Assembly (NCBI GenBank): GCA_025782575.1
Contig: JALGYY010000017.1
Span: 423,892 to 487,891, forward strand
DNA length: 64,000 bases
Direction: 5' to 3'
Source of the DNA: a bacterium
Lineage (GTDB): Bacteria; Orphanbacterota; Orphanbacteria; Orphanbacterales; Orphanbacteraceae
Below the pieces are notes generated by a model. That model was given only the letters and a program-made list of their open reading frames with translations, searched no databases and was not told where the DNA came from. Positions within the stretch are counted from its first letter, which is position 1. Each line of letters starts with the position of its first letter. Positions 25,220 to 35,200 of the stretch are shown in pieces. The position numbers and the translations under genes were made by a program.

Positions 25220-25319
25220 CGATGACTTCTCCAGGATCAGGTTGAGATAAAGGACAGCTGCCCGTTCCCCTCATTTTCGTGAATCAGTCGCCGGTGGGCA
25301 AGGGGAATCTGGCGGGGTC

Positions 25320-25973
25320 TCAGACCGAGTGGACAGCACTCAGGAATGCAGACAGTTTTTCTTCATCCAACCGGCCCTCGGTCCTTACTCCGGAGCAGAC
25401 GTCGACCATGAAGGGGCGGACCGTCTGGATCGCTTCCACCACGTTTTCAGGATTGAGGCCGCCTGCGAGAATCACCGGCTTGCTGATCTTTTCACGAATT
25501 TCCCGGCTGATCTCCCAGTTGTGCGTCCGGCCGGTCCCGCCCAGTTCCTTGACTTCCAGACCGGGGCTCCCGGAATCGAGGAGCACGGCATCGACAAAGG
25601 ACTCAACCGCCTGTGCCTCCGCCAGCGCCCGGGAACCGGTGACATGGACCACCTGGATAATGGAAACACCGGGAAGGCCGACTCGAAAATCTTCGTAGGT
25701 CCCTTTGTCCAGACGGTCCACCAACTGGATCGCATTCGTACAGCACCGGTTCTGCTGGCCGATGATCGACAGAGTGTCCTGCCGGCTGGTCAGGAGAAAC
25801 GTCGCTATGGGAGGGGGAATCCTGGCCGCCACATCCCTGATCCTGGTCTCGGGGATCGGCCCGGGACCGCTCGGCATGGTGGAAACGAACCCGAGTGCGT
25901 CGGCACCGAGGCGAATCGCCATTCCGGCTTCATGCACATTCTGAATGCAGCAGATTTTCGTTCGGATTCTCAA
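25320..25973 (-). CDS. Phosphoribosylanthranilate-isomerase-like (TrpF-like) protein
   Basis: A 217-residue TIM-barrel protein similar to TrpF. The catalytic Cys of the first strand is present, as 'TKICCI' where TrpF usually has KICGI. The general acid Asp is in 'AVLLDSG', and the phosphate loops 'GGTGRTHNW' and 'VILAGGLNPENV' are recognisable. The loop that normally carries the substrate Arg reads 'FVSTMPSGPGP' and has lost it. No other trp gene is nearby. This suggests a TrpF paralogue with altered substrate rather than the tryptophan enzyme, although genuine activity cannot be excluded. It stands between bioY and nadE on the same strand. Confidence 0.78.
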   Translation of the reverse strand: MRIRTKICCIQNVHEAGMAIRLGADALGFVSTMPSGPGPIPETRIRDVAARIPPPIATFLLTSRQDTLSIIGQQNRCCTNAIQLVDRLDKGTYEDFRVGLPGVSIIQVVHVTGSRALAEAQAVESFVDAVLLDSGSPGLEVKELGGTGRTHNWEISREIREKISKPVILAGGLNPENVVEAIQTVRPFMVDVCSGVRTEGRLDEEKLSAFLSAVHSV

Positions 25974-26041
25974 AAGAACCGCTCCCTGGGAATGGACACT
26001 CCGGCTGGGGGGGCACTCCCTGAGGGTACCACAGCGGGGCG

Positions 26042-27781
26042 TTAAAAGCGTCGGTCGGGAGAGTACCGGTTCGTGATCGGAACGCGCCGGTCCTTCCCGA
26101 AGGCTCTCGGCGTGATCTTGATGCCCGGCGGCGCCTGCCGACGCTTGTACTCGGCACTCCGTACCATACGGAGAATCTTGCGAATCATCTCTTCTTCGCC
26201 GAATCGTTCGATCACTTCTTCCTCGCTCTTGTCTCTTTCTATGAACGCCTCAAGAATGGCGTCAAGCTTTTCGTAGTCGGGAAGAGTGTCGCTATCTTTC
26301 TGACCAGCACGAAGTTCCGCGGTAGGCGGGCGTTCGATCGTGCTTTCGGGAATGAGTGGCTTTTTCGCATCGTAGTTTCTCCATTTTGCGAGCCGCCAGA
26401 CTATGGTTTTGGGTACGTCCTTGATCACCGCCAGCCCCCCCACCATATCACCGTAGAGTGTGCAGTACCCTACGGCCGATTCACTCTTATTTCCTGTGTT
26501 CAGCACGATCCAACCGAATTTATTGGACAGCGACATGAGCAGCGTCCCTCTGATCCGTGCCTGGATGTTCTCCTCGGTCACGTTCTCATCGGCCCCCTCG
26601 AAGGAATCGGCAAGCGCGTCCCGAATCGTCCGATCGATCGTTCCGATCGGGATCTCCAGAAATTCGATTTCGAGATTATCGGCGAGTACGCGCGCGTCGT
26701 TTCGTGTCTCTTCAGAGGTAAACCGGCTCGGCATGGTGACACCTACCACGTTCTCCGCGCCAAGGGCGTCCTGGGCGATCGCGGCGACGAGTGCCGAGTC
26801 GATTCCACCCGAAAGTCCGATCACAGCTTTCTGAAAACCGTTCTTGCGGAGATAGTCCCCTGTTCCGAGCACGAGCGCCCGATAGATTTCCCCTTCAACG
26901 GCTTCGCATACAGGAGGGCATGGGGCGGGAGGAGCTTCTTCCGATTCGGCCGATCCCTCTTCATCTGAACGCCTGATTCGAATGACATCGAAATTACAGA
27001 CAATACCTGCGGCCTTGGAATGATCTTCGGCCGGACCGTCCGGTCGATCGACGGCCGTCACATCCCAATAGAGCATCGCCTCTTCAAAGCGCCCGCACCT
27101 CGAAACAATCTCCCCTTCTGCCGAGACGACGACGCTCCCCCCGTCGAATACGATCTCATCCTGTCCGCCGATGAGATTCACGTAGAGAACCGGTGCACGA
27201 CTCTGCCGTGCTACTCGGGAGAGAATGCGGCGGCGGTCGTCGAACTTGCCGACGGCATAGGGGGAGGCGGAGAGATTCAATACAGCGTCGACCGAAGCGA
27301 CTGCAGAGCATACTGTCGGCAGCCGGTCCGCTTCCCAGGAGTCTTCACAGATGTGAAACCCGAGGCGAATCCCACCGATCTCGATCACCCCGCCCCTTTC
27401 GCCAGGTTTGAAATAACGCTTTTCGTCGAATACTCCGTAATTAGGAAGGAGGACCTTGTGGTAAATGCCTTGGATCTCACCACCCTGCAGAATCGCCGCC
27501 CCGTTGAATAGACCTTCGTCGGTCATGTGGGGGAAACCGACGGCCATTGCAATATCACCGGAGAGAGAGGCGAGCTTATCCACGGCGGCACGGCAATCAG
27601 AGACGAAACGGGGACGAAGCAATAGATCTTCGGGTGAATATCCTGAAACCGTGAGTTCGGGGAATGCGATGAGGTCGGCACCTTTACCTGCGGCGCGCTC
27701 TGTCCATTCGAGGACTTTCTCGCAGTTCCCCTTGAGATCGCCCACCGTGGTATTGATTTGAGCCAGGGCGATTCGAATCAC
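26042..27781 (-). CDS. nadE: Glutamine-dependent NAD+ synthetase
   Basis: About 579 residues in two domains. The N-terminal nitrilase-type glutaminase supplies ammonia, with the Glu in 'FPELTVSGYSPEDLL', the Lys in 'YHKVLLPNYGVFDE' and the nucleophile Cys in 'HICEDSWEAD'. The C-terminal synthetase has the PP-loop 'IGLSGGIDSALVAAIA' and 'NTGNKSESAVGYCTLYGD'. It converts nicotinate adenine dinucleotide to NAD+ using ATP and glutamine. I chose the GTG at 27781, with GGGGGAG five bases upstream, because 'VIRIALAQINTTVGD' is the normal family N-terminus. The open frame upstream to 27871 has no similarity. It is divergent from an SLC13 transporter. Confidence 0.95.
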   Translation of the reverse strand: MIRIALAQINTTVGDLKGNCEKVLEWTERAAGKGADLIAFPELTVSGYSPEDLLLRPRFVSDCRAAVDKLASLSGDIAMAVGFPHMTDEGLFNGAAILQGGEIQGIYHKVLLPNYGVFDEKRYFKPGERGGVIEIGGIRLGFHICEDSWEADRLPTVCSAVASVDAVLNLSASPYAVGKFDDRRRILSRVARQSRAPVLYVNLIGGQDEIVFDGGSVVVSAEGEIVSRCGRFEEAMLYWDVTAVDRPDGPAEDHSKAAGIVCNFDVIRIRRSDEEGSAESEEAPPAPCPPVCEAVEGEIYRALVLGTGDYLRKNGFQKAVIGLSGGIDSALVAAIAQDALGAENVVGVTMPSRFTSEETRNDARVLADNLEIEFLEIPIGTIDRTIRDALADSFEGADENVTEENIQARIRGTLLMSLSNKFGWIVLNTGNKSESAVGYCTLYGDMVGGLAVIKDVPKTIVWRLAKWRNYDAKKPLIPESTIERPPTAELRAGQKDSDTLPDYEKLDAILEAFIERDKSEEEVIERFGEEEMIRKILRMVRSAEYKRRQAPPGIKITPRAFGKDRRVPITNRYSPDRRF

Positions 27782-27795
27782 CGGACTCCCCCTTA

Positions 27796-27804
27796 ATGAT
27801 AGCA
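27796..27804 (-). promoter_or_regulatory. Extended -10 promoter of nadE
   Basis: On the minus strand TGC-TATCAT is an extended -10 fifteen bases upstream of the GTG start. No clear -35 is present. The short leader still leaves room for the GGGGGAG ribosome site. Confidence 0.4.
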
Positions 27805-27831
27805 GTCCCGAAACAGTCTGACCCCTCACCC

Positions 27832-27859
27832 TTGATTCGTCAACGCCGGGTGGTATTCT
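27832..27859 (+). promoter_or_regulatory. Promoter of the SLC13 transporter gene
   Basis: TTGATT (27832-27837) and TATTCT (27854-27859) are separated by 16 bases and point toward the ATG at 27898. Both hexamers match the consensus only in part. Confidence 0.35.
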
Positions 27860-27897
27860 CCCGGTAAGCATGCTTTGACACCGGAAGGGTTTCGCTC

Positions 27898-29658
27898 ATG
27901 ATCGTGGTACTCGCGCTTCTTGTCATATCGATCACGCTTCTCGTTACAGAGATGCTCACCATCGATATGGTCGGCATCGGCATCATACTTGTCCTCGCGT
28001 CGTTCGGCGTTCTGTCTCCCCACGAGGCAGTCGCCGGATTCTCCAGCCGCGCCGTGATTACCGTGGGTGCGCTCTTCATTGTGGGCGAAGGAATCCTGCG
28101 TACAGGGGCGGTCGGGTTCATCGCAAGACGGCTGGTGGACAGCTCGGGTGGCAGCTCGAAATCAATTCTCGCTCTCACAGTTGTATTCGTCGGAATTGTC
28201 TCCGCGTTTCTGAACAATACGCCGGTCGTGATCGTGTTCATTCCCCTCCTCCTCGGCGTAGCAAGTGAGCACAATATCTTCCCTTCCAAGATCCTGATCC
28301 CACTTTCCTATGCATCGATACTGGGCGGATCCTGCACGCTGATCGGCACATCCACCAATATCCTCGTGAGTACGGCGGCTGAATCTCATGGTCTTCCCCC
28401 GATCGGCATGTTCGAGCTGAGCGGCGTGGGCATCGTGCTGTTTATTGTTGGCGGCCTCTATATCGTAACAATAGGCCAGCGGCTTCTTCCTCAGCATCAC
28501 ACACTGACTACCGACGCGCCGGGGGGCAAGCTCCGGGAATTCGTCACCGAAGTGGAAGTGCTGCGAGGCTCCAAACTGGTGGGAAAAAACATTGAACGGG
28601 AGTTCGCTGAAGCGGGCCTCCGGCCGCTCGCGGTTGTCCGGGGAGAGCAGATGCACTGGCCACCGTTCGGCGATATCAGGATCCTGATGAACGATGTGCT
28701 CATTCTGCAGGGCACGGTTAATGAGATCGCCGGCCTCGAAGTCGAGGAGAAGGTTCGCGTCCTCCCCGACTGTATCGATGACACGCTGCGATTCGAACCG
28801 AAGTCGATGTCGTTCGTCGAACTCGTCGTTCCCCCCGGCTCTGACGCCTCGGGCCGGCAGATCGTCGAGTTAGGACTTCGCCGGCGAGCGCGGATCGTGC
28901 CGGTCGCCGTCATGAGGCGGGGACGCCACATCCGGGGAAAGATTTCTCAGCTCGCCCTCCGTCCCGGCGATGTCCTGCTCGCATTCGGCGAAGATGAAGG
29001 TGTGGCAGAAATCGCGCGGTCGGGTGAGTTTCTGCTCATGGAGGGGATTCACGAATCGTTCATTAACAGGAAGAAGGCGCCGATCGCGCTTTCGATTCTG
29101 GGATTCGTCATGCTCGGTCTTTCAAGCGGGTTTGTCTCCATGGAAGTAGCGGCTCTTTGCGGCGCTTTCTTCATGATCCTGACCGGGTGCCTCCGCCCCA
29201 AGCAGGCCTACGACGCCATCAATTGGCCGATTCTTCTGCTCGTGGCCGGGACGCTCGCACTCGGCCAGGCACTCGAGTCGACCGGGGCGGCTGCTCTGAT
29301 CGCGAAACCACTGGTGACGATCGGTCAGTCGTTTGGGCCATGGGTCGCACTTTCCGCCCTCTATCTGGCAACTTCGATCCTGACTGCCGTTCTTTCCAAT
29401 AACGCAACAGCCGTCCTGCTCGTTCCGATCGCGCTCAGCATTGCAGAGACGCTCGGTGTTAATTCACGCCCCTTCATCATAACTGTCGCATTCGCCGCGA
29501 GCGCCGCGTTCGCCACTCCCCTCGGCTACCAGACCAACCTGCTCGTCTACGGCCCGGGGGGCTACCGGTTCGGTGACTTTTTCCGGGTGGGGGCGCCGCT
29601 GACACTGTTGCTTTGGATCGTGGCTTCCGTTCTCATTCCGATTGTCTGGAAGTTTTAG
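27898..29658 (+). CDS. SLC13/DASS family transporter with two RCK_C (TrkA_C) domains
   Basis: A 586-residue membrane transporter. Two blocks of about five to six transmembrane helices carry duplicated 'NTP/NNA' hairpin motifs: 'SAFLNNTPVVIVF' with 'GGSCTLIGTSTNILV', and 'AVLSNNATAVLLV' with 'ATPLGYQTNLLVYG'. Between them (about residues 205-385) lie two TrkA_C/RCK-C regulatory domains ('VEVLRGSKLVGKNIER', 'LRPGDVLLAFGED'). This is the layout of bacterial SLC13/YbiR-type anion or sulfate carriers, usually Na+-coupled. The substrate is not readable from sequence; the cytosolic RCK_C insert suggests ligand gating. It is divergent from nadE and convergent with the HisKA-REC gene, 7 bases apart. 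Confidence 0.9.
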   Translation: MIVVLALLVISITLLVTEMLTIDMVGIGIILVLASFGVLSPHEAVAGFSSRAVITVGALFIVGEGILRTGAVGFIARRLVDSSGGSSKSILALTVVFVGIVSAFLNNTPVVIVFIPLLLGVASEHNIFPSKILIPLSYASILGGSCTLIGTSTNILVSTAAESHGLPPIGMFELSGVGIVLFIVGGLYIVTIGQRLLPQHHTLTTDAPGGKLREFVTEVEVLRGSKLVGKNIEREFAEAGLRPLAVVRGEQMHWPPFGDIRILMNDVLILQGTVNEIAGLEVEEKVRVLPDCIDDTLRFEPKSMSFVELVVPPGSDASGRQIVELGLRRRARIVPVAVMRRGRHIRGKISQLALRPGDVLLAFGEDEGVAEIARSGEFLLMEGIHESFINRKKAPIALSILGFVMLGLSSGFVSMEVAALCGAFFMILTGCLRPKQAYDAINWPILLLVAGTLALGQALESTGAAALIAKPLVTIGQSFGPWVALSALYLATSILTAVLSNNATAVLLVPIALSIAETLGVNSRPFIITVAFAASAAFATPLGYQTNLLVYGPGGYRFGDFFRVGAPLTLLLWIVASVLIPIVWKF

Positions 29659-29665
29659 GCCGCCC

Positions 29666-31339
29666 TTAGTTCTCCGCGCGGGTAAGAGCGATATGGATCG
29701 CTTTCTTCAGCTTCGCCAGATCGAACGGCTTGTAGAGAACGCCGACCACGTTAGGCTCCTGCTTGGCACGAACTGCGGAGTGGCTCGGATCGTAGCCGTA
29801 GGCGGTAATGAGGATTACCGGGAGGTCGGGCTTGCGCTCCATGAGCCCGGTGGCGACCTCATAGCCGTTCAATCGGGGCATTTTGATGTCGCTGATCACG
29901 AGATCGAAATCGGTCTCCGCCTGGTCTATGTGATCGAGTACCTCCTGCCCGTCCGACGCTTCTTCGACTGTGAATCCCTCTTTTTCCAGGATCTCCACCA
30001 GAAAGCGCCGGATATAGATCCGATCATCGGCTATGAGAACTCGAATCTCTCTATTCCTCGTCATTTCCTCGACACTCCTGTCGAGATCGAGCATCGATAC
30101 GCCGTCCACATAGGAAGTGGTGACATACTCTTTGCCCTTGGCCAGACGCTGGAGCTTCTCGGTCAGCTGGGCGATCCGATTTGCTTCCTCCTCGATCACG
30201 CGAAGCCGGTACTCTTCTTTGTCCACTTCTTTCCGGAGTCCCGCGTTACGAAAAATCCGCCTGACATCAGCGCTACGAAGAAAGCCCTGAGAAAGCTGCA
30301 CGGCGGACAGGATCGAAGAGAGGAAGTTGTTCACTTCGTGCGAGAACAGGGTGGCTACGTCGCTGACGGCAGCGATTTTCTGAGCTTTGAGCAGCTTCTC
30401 CTCGAGCCGGCGAATCGGACGGAGATCTTTGCAGACTCCGGCTGTCCCGATTTCCCGTCCCTCCCCATCACGCAGAATCGACGCAGAGAGCGAGACGGGG
30501 ATCGTCTCCCCCGCTTTGGTTCGCACCGTAATTTCCTGGCCGGCCAGCTTCCCGGCATCCTCTTCATCGCTCAATGATCGAAGTCCGAACATGACCTGCT
30601 TCGCCTCATCTTTCGATCCGTAGAGCGGTATGACAGATTGCCCGATAATCTCTTTCCGGGGATAACCGCTCAGCTTTTCCGCACCCTTATTGAACAGCTT
30701 TACTGTTCCGTCGCGATTCAGCGTGATGATGGCGTCCGGAATACTTTCGATGAGCGTCTCGAGATAGGCCCGCGTATCCTCTAGACGGGACCGTAGAATG
30801 CTCGTTTCGATCGTGACCGCGGCTTCCCTCGCGAAGAGCTCCAGAATACGGAGAGATGCCGCCGTGGGGCGCAGTCCGTCAAAAGGGTCATCCACGGAAA
30901 GAGTGCCGAGAACCTGGCCTCTCCTCCCTTTCAAGGGGATCACCAGCAGATCGTCGGGATGCCAATCGATGAAATCAGTCCCCAGACGACGGCTCGGCAA
31001 CGCATCTTTCAGGACTTCCTGCGCGGTCTGATCCTCATGGGGGATGAAGTAGGATTCCCCGATCCTGTATCGATCATGGAGCAGATTTCGGCGTTCTTCG
31101 GGAGTCAGGAGCGGCTTCGACTTGATCAGCTTCAAGTCGTCTTCGTCCACACCGGCCGAACCGATCTGGATCACGTTCCAGTTGTCGTCGAGAAGAGAAA
31201 TCAGGGCGCGACGGAACGTGTGGGCTTCCAGAACACCTGCCGCGATTTCATCAAGCTGGGATTGGAGATTGTCAAGAACCTGAAGCCGGGCGGCTACGCG
31301 GAGAAAGACTTCATATTTTCGTTGTGGCGAGTCCGGCAT
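29666..31339 (-). CDS. GAF-PAS-HisKA protein with C-terminal receiver domain, no HATPase
   Basis: A 557-residue signalling protein. An N-terminal GAF domain (about 25-185, 'LLVIPLKGRRGQVLGTLSVDDP' in part) is followed by a PAS domain (about 190-315, 'IPDAIITLNRDGTVKLFNKGAEKLSGY' in part). A HisKA-like helical hairpin (about 325-405) has the phospho-acceptor-like 'FSHEVNNFLSSIL'. A complete receiver domain (about 430-555) has acidic 'IADD', the phosphorylatable Asp in 'LVISDIKMP' and Lys in 'YKPF'. The N, G1 and G2 boxes of a histidine-kinase ATPase domain are absent between HisKA and receiver. It cannot autophosphorylate by the usual route, so it may be a phosphorelay intermediate or dimerising response regulator. 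It starts 15 bases after ftsY on the same strand, with GGGAGG as ribosome site. Confidence 0.85.
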   Translation of the reverse strand: MPDSPQRKYEVFLRVAARLQVLDNLQSQLDEIAAGVLEAHTFRRALISLLDDNWNVIQIGSAGVDEDDLKLIKSKPLLTPEERRNLLHDRYRIGESYFIPHEDQTAQEVLKDALPSRRLGTDFIDWHPDDLLVIPLKGRRGQVLGTLSVDDPFDGLRPTAASLRILELFAREAAVTIETSILRSRLEDTRAYLETLIESIPDAIITLNRDGTVKLFNKGAEKLSGYPRKEIIGQSVIPLYGSKDEAKQVMFGLRSLSDEEDAGKLAGQEITVRTKAGETIPVSLSASILRDGEGREIGTAGVCKDLRPIRRLEEKLLKAQKIAAVSDVATLFSHEVNNFLSSILSAVQLSQGFLRSADVRRIFRNAGLRKEVDKEEYRLRVIEEEANRIAQLTEKLQRLAKGKEYVTTSYVDGVSMLDLDRSVEEMTRNREIRVLIADDRIYIRRFLVEILEKEGFTVEEASDGQEVLDHIDQAETDFDLVISDIKMPRLNGYEVATGLMERKPDLPVILITAYGYDPSHSAVRAKQEPNVVGVLYKPFDLAKLKKAIHIALTRAEN

Positions 31340-31354
31340 GGCCGGGGCCTCCCG

Positions 31355-32248
31355 CTATTCCAAAAGCGCTTGAACGAATTCCTTCGGGGAGAACTCCATC
31401 AGGTCGTCGGCCCGCTCACCGACCCCGATGTAACGAACTGGAAGATCTACTTCCTGTCGTACAGCGAGAACCATGCCTCCTTTGGCAGTGCCGTCCAGCT
31501 TCGTCAAGATCAGACCGTCAAGTTCCACGGCCTCGTGAAACAGTCTGGCCTGAGAAAGGGCATTCTGCCCGATTGTCGCATCGAGTACAAGAAACGTTTC
31601 CTGAGGATATTGATCACCCTGTTTCTGGAGAACCCGCCTGATCTTCTTGAGCTCATCCATGAGATTCGAACGGGTCTGGAGGCGGCCGGCGGTGTCGACG
31701 ATCAACACGTCCATGTTTCGGGCGATCGCCGCCGAGAGTGAGTCATAGGCTACGGACGCCGCGTCCGCACCGCGCTCCTGGCTGATCACATCGACGCCGC
31801 TTCGCTCCCCCCAGATCTGAAGCTGCTCGATCGCCGCCGCCCGATAGGTATCGGCCGCAGCGAGAAGAACGGATTTGCCTTCCCCGGCATACTTTGACGC
31901 CAATTTCCCGGCAGTCGTCGTTTTTCCGGAACCGTTCGTGCCGACCAGCAGAATGACATGGGGGCCACCGGTAGTGATCGGTGGCCGCTCACCGTTTTCC
32001 CCCTCCCCTTCCAGGATACGGAGCATCTCCTCTTCGAGAAGCTGCCACCGGTCGCCGTCCTGGCCTTGGATGCTCTTGATGAGGCGGTCCGCAGCAAGGA
32101 TTCCGACGTCACCCTGCAACAGTACTGCTTCGAGTTCTTCCCGTAGTTCTTCAGGATCCTGCCTGGTTACCGCACTCTTCAGGGAATTAACGAGGCCGCT
32201 TCTCGTCTTCTGCAGGCCCCGTTTCAGATTGACGAAAAAGCCGGCCAT
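31355..32248 (-). CDS. ftsY: Signal recognition particle receptor FtsY
   Basis: A 297-residue FtsY consisting of the NG domain only, without the long acidic A domain. The GTPase motifs are G1 'GTNGSGKTTTAGKLA', 'ADTYRAAAIEQL', 'DTAGRLQ' and 'TKLDGTAKGG', and the C-terminus has 'YIGVGERADDLMEFSP'. FtsY docks the SRP-ribosome complex at the cytoplasmic membrane for co-translational insertion. The ATG at 32246-32248 overlaps the smc stop codon (TGATG), giving coupled translation. The smc-ftsY order is widely conserved in bacteria. Confidence 0.97.
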   Translation of the reverse strand: MAGFFVNLKRGLQKTRSGLVNSLKSAVTRQDPEELREELEAVLLQGDVGILAADRLIKSIQGQDGDRWQLLEEEMLRILEGEGENGERPPITTGGPHVILLVGTNGSGKTTTAGKLASKYAGEGKSVLLAAADTYRAAAIEQLQIWGERSGVDVISQERGADAASVAYDSLSAAIARNMDVLIVDTAGRLQTRSNLMDELKKIRRVLQKQGDQYPQETFLVLDATIGQNALSQARLFHEAVELDGLILTKLDGTAKGGMVLAVRQEVDLPVRYIGVGERADDLMEFSPKEFVQALLE

Positions 32249-35200
32249 CAGGAAGCCACCTGGGCGCTGCCCCCCTGGATCGAACGGATTGCCTCATCTT
32301 CGTTTTCCACAGCTTCATCGCCCAGCCGGACGGAGACGACGCGCGACACTCCCGACTCCTGCATCGTCACACCATAGAGATAGTTGGCTGCTTCCATGGT
32401 CTGGCGGTTATGGGTAATCACGACGAATTGCGTGCGCTTACCGAAGCGTTTGACCATCTCGAGAAAGCGGCCGACGTTGGCATCGTCGAGCGGTGCATCG
32501 AGCTCGTCCAGAATGCAGAACGGGCTCGGTTTCTCGAGGTAGAGTGCGAACAGAACCGAGATAGCAGTCAGAGCCCGCTCCCCTCCTGAGAGAAGCGCGA
32601 TTCTCTGGGCACGCTTCTGGCCCGGTCTGGCGACGATTTCGAGATCGCTTTCGAGCGGATTCGCCTCGTCCACCATGATCAGGTCCGCTTCACCCTCCTG
32701 GAAGAGAGTGCGGAATACCTCGCTGAAGTTCTTCCGTACTTTCTGAAAAGTATCGAGAAAGAGGGAGCGTGCCTTCAAGTCGACCGCCGCCACCGTTTCA
32801 CGGAGCGAATCGCGCGCCTGAATCAGATCTTCCTCCTGCTCCGTCAGGAATTCATAGCGGTCATTTTCTTCATCGAACTCGTCAAGCGCTACCAGATTGA
32901 CGGGCCCGAGTCGCTTCACCGATTCGCGAAGTGTATGGAGCTCTTCCTTCATTTCCGCCTCTGTCCTGTCTGCTACAGAATCCACATCAATGTCCGCCTC
33001 GCGGATCTCCGTCTCGGACAGGCCGAATTCTTCCTCGACTCTCTCGAGCAGATTGATCCGCCCGATCCCGATCTCCTGAAGCCGCATTTCGAGGGCGTGC
33101 ATCTCCTCGGCGTAGGCCTCACGCGCCTTTCGGTCACCACGTGCCGATTCACTCCGCTCACGAATCTCATCGGAGATCCGGTTCACGAGAACCAGAACTT
33201 CGTCACGGATCTCTGTTTCCCGCTCCTTCTTTTCGCTCAGTCCGGCTTCCTCTTCTTTCAAGCCGGAAACAGTGGCTGCAATCTCCTGAAGGGTAGTCGC
33301 GAACTGCTCCCGATCATCCTGCTTCCGGCCGATTTCTTCGGTGAGTTCGGTCTCTCGCCGCTCGAGCGAATGTACTTCAGATTCGAGAGAACGAAGCCTC
33401 CCTTTCATTTCGGCCAGTGCCACCTGGGCAGCGGTAAGGATCTTGCGCGATTCTTCGCGCTTCATTTCAAACTCGACCATTTCCGCTTCGATCTCACGAA
33501 GCGATCGATCGGCTTCATTTCCATGGGCGCCGATCGACTCGAATTCCTTACTCACTGTCGAGATTTGGGTACGCAGCCTCCCCTTCTCTCGGGTGATCTC
33601 CTCGATCTCGATCCGGACACGGCCGATCGCCTCCCGCCCCTTCCCGAGTGCGGTGTGAATCCTTTCTTTGCCCCGTGCGGCCTCTTCCGCCCGCGACACG
33701 GATTCATCGAGCGTTCGGATCAGCTGATCCCGCTCGATTCGATTGCGATCGAAGCTCTCGTCGAGGTCCCGCTTCCGGATTTCTCCCTTCTTGAGATCCA
33801 CGGTAACACCGCTCAGCTCCTCTTCGATTTCGCTGATACGGGAGCGTCGCTCGAAGATTCCCATGTGATCGCCCGTGCTTCCGCCTCCGAAGAGAAGGCC
33901 GGGGTAGCGAGCCCCCTCACCGGCCGGAGTTACGAACCGGAACAATCGATATCGTTCTTCGTGGGCGAGGGCGCGGGCCGTGTCCATGTCGTTTACGAGG
34001 ATGACTTCACCGAGAAGGAATCGGATCACGTCTTCAGTCGCCTCGCCGGAACGGACAAACTGCGATGCGGAACCGATCACGCCCGGGCGGTTCTTGAGAT
34101 CATCGGGCATTTCATCATGGAGCAACCGGAATCGATCACGGGGCAGGAGCGTGGCCCATCCCTTCTCCCCCTCCCTCAGAAAACGGAGCAGTTCGAGAGC
34201 ATCCGCCTCCTCCGAAACAACAACACATTGGAGCGCATCGCCTATTGCATTCTCGAATGCAGGAAGATACTCGGCAGGCTCGACGTCCATTAATTCGCCG
34301 ACCACACCGAGCACCGAATCTTTCCCGTGCTCGTCGGTCAGAAGCGTTCGGACACCATGTCGATAGCCTTCGAATTCATCGCGAAGGCGAGTCAGGAGTG
34401 CAAGAGTCGATTGGAGAGATTCCTTCTTCCCCTGAAGTAGAATGACCTTTTCAGAAACCTCCGCCCGCTCGGTTCGAAGCTGCTCGAGATCGAGTTCAGC
34501 CTGGTCTCTCTCCTCCCGGAGCCGCGTGACCTCCCTGGAACGCTCCTTCGCCAGCTCAGCCGCCCGCCGTTCCTGTGCCTCATGCGGTTCGTTTTCCGCT
34601 TCGAGCGCGCCTAGCTGGCTTTTCAGTCTCTCATCCCGCGTTTCAAGACTCTTGAGCGCCGTTTCCAGATTCCCGAGTTCATTCCGCTTATCCGACTCCC
34701 CTCGAAAAAGATCGAGTGCCACCTGTTTCTTTGCGAGCAGGCGATCCTTTGCCTTCTCCACTTCGGACTGCACCGCCGCATTCTGATCCCGTCGCCCGAG
34801 AAGGCCCGCCTCTGCCTCTTCAATCTGCTTAGACGCCTCGTCTCTCTCGGCAAGTTTGGCCTGGCGCGACTCGACCGTTTCACGGATACGGGCATTCGCT
34901 TCCTCGATCTCCCGCTCGAGTCGGGCCCTTCGTTCGCTGATCCCCGATGTTCGCTCTTCAAGGACGAGCTGACTACTCGCGATCCGTTCGATCCGGCCCA
35001 GTGTGATATCGAGCGCGTTTTGGGCGGTCTTCAATCCTTCCTCGCGACTCCGAAGATTGAGGGTCTCCTTCTCCACCTCGGCGTCCAATCCCGCCAGCCG
35101 TCCGGAGATCTCTTCGTGACGGTCTCGAATGCTGTCGAAACGCGCCCGTTTCTCATCGCTCTCACCGGCCAGGCGTTCGAGTTCCAGCCTCCCTCCCGCA

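Noticed and set aside
25220-25319. Riboswitch or biotin-repressor site upstream of bioY
   Set aside because: I found no conserved riboswitch core or BirA-type dyad in these 100 bases.
27782-27871. Upstream extension of nadE
   Set aside because: The extra 30 codons match nothing in the family, and a strong ribosome site supports the GTG at 27781.
32935-34293. A 452-codon plus-strand open frame inside smc
   Set aside because: It is antisense to a full-length, motif-complete SMC. Its translation has no domain pattern and reflects GC-rich codon bias.
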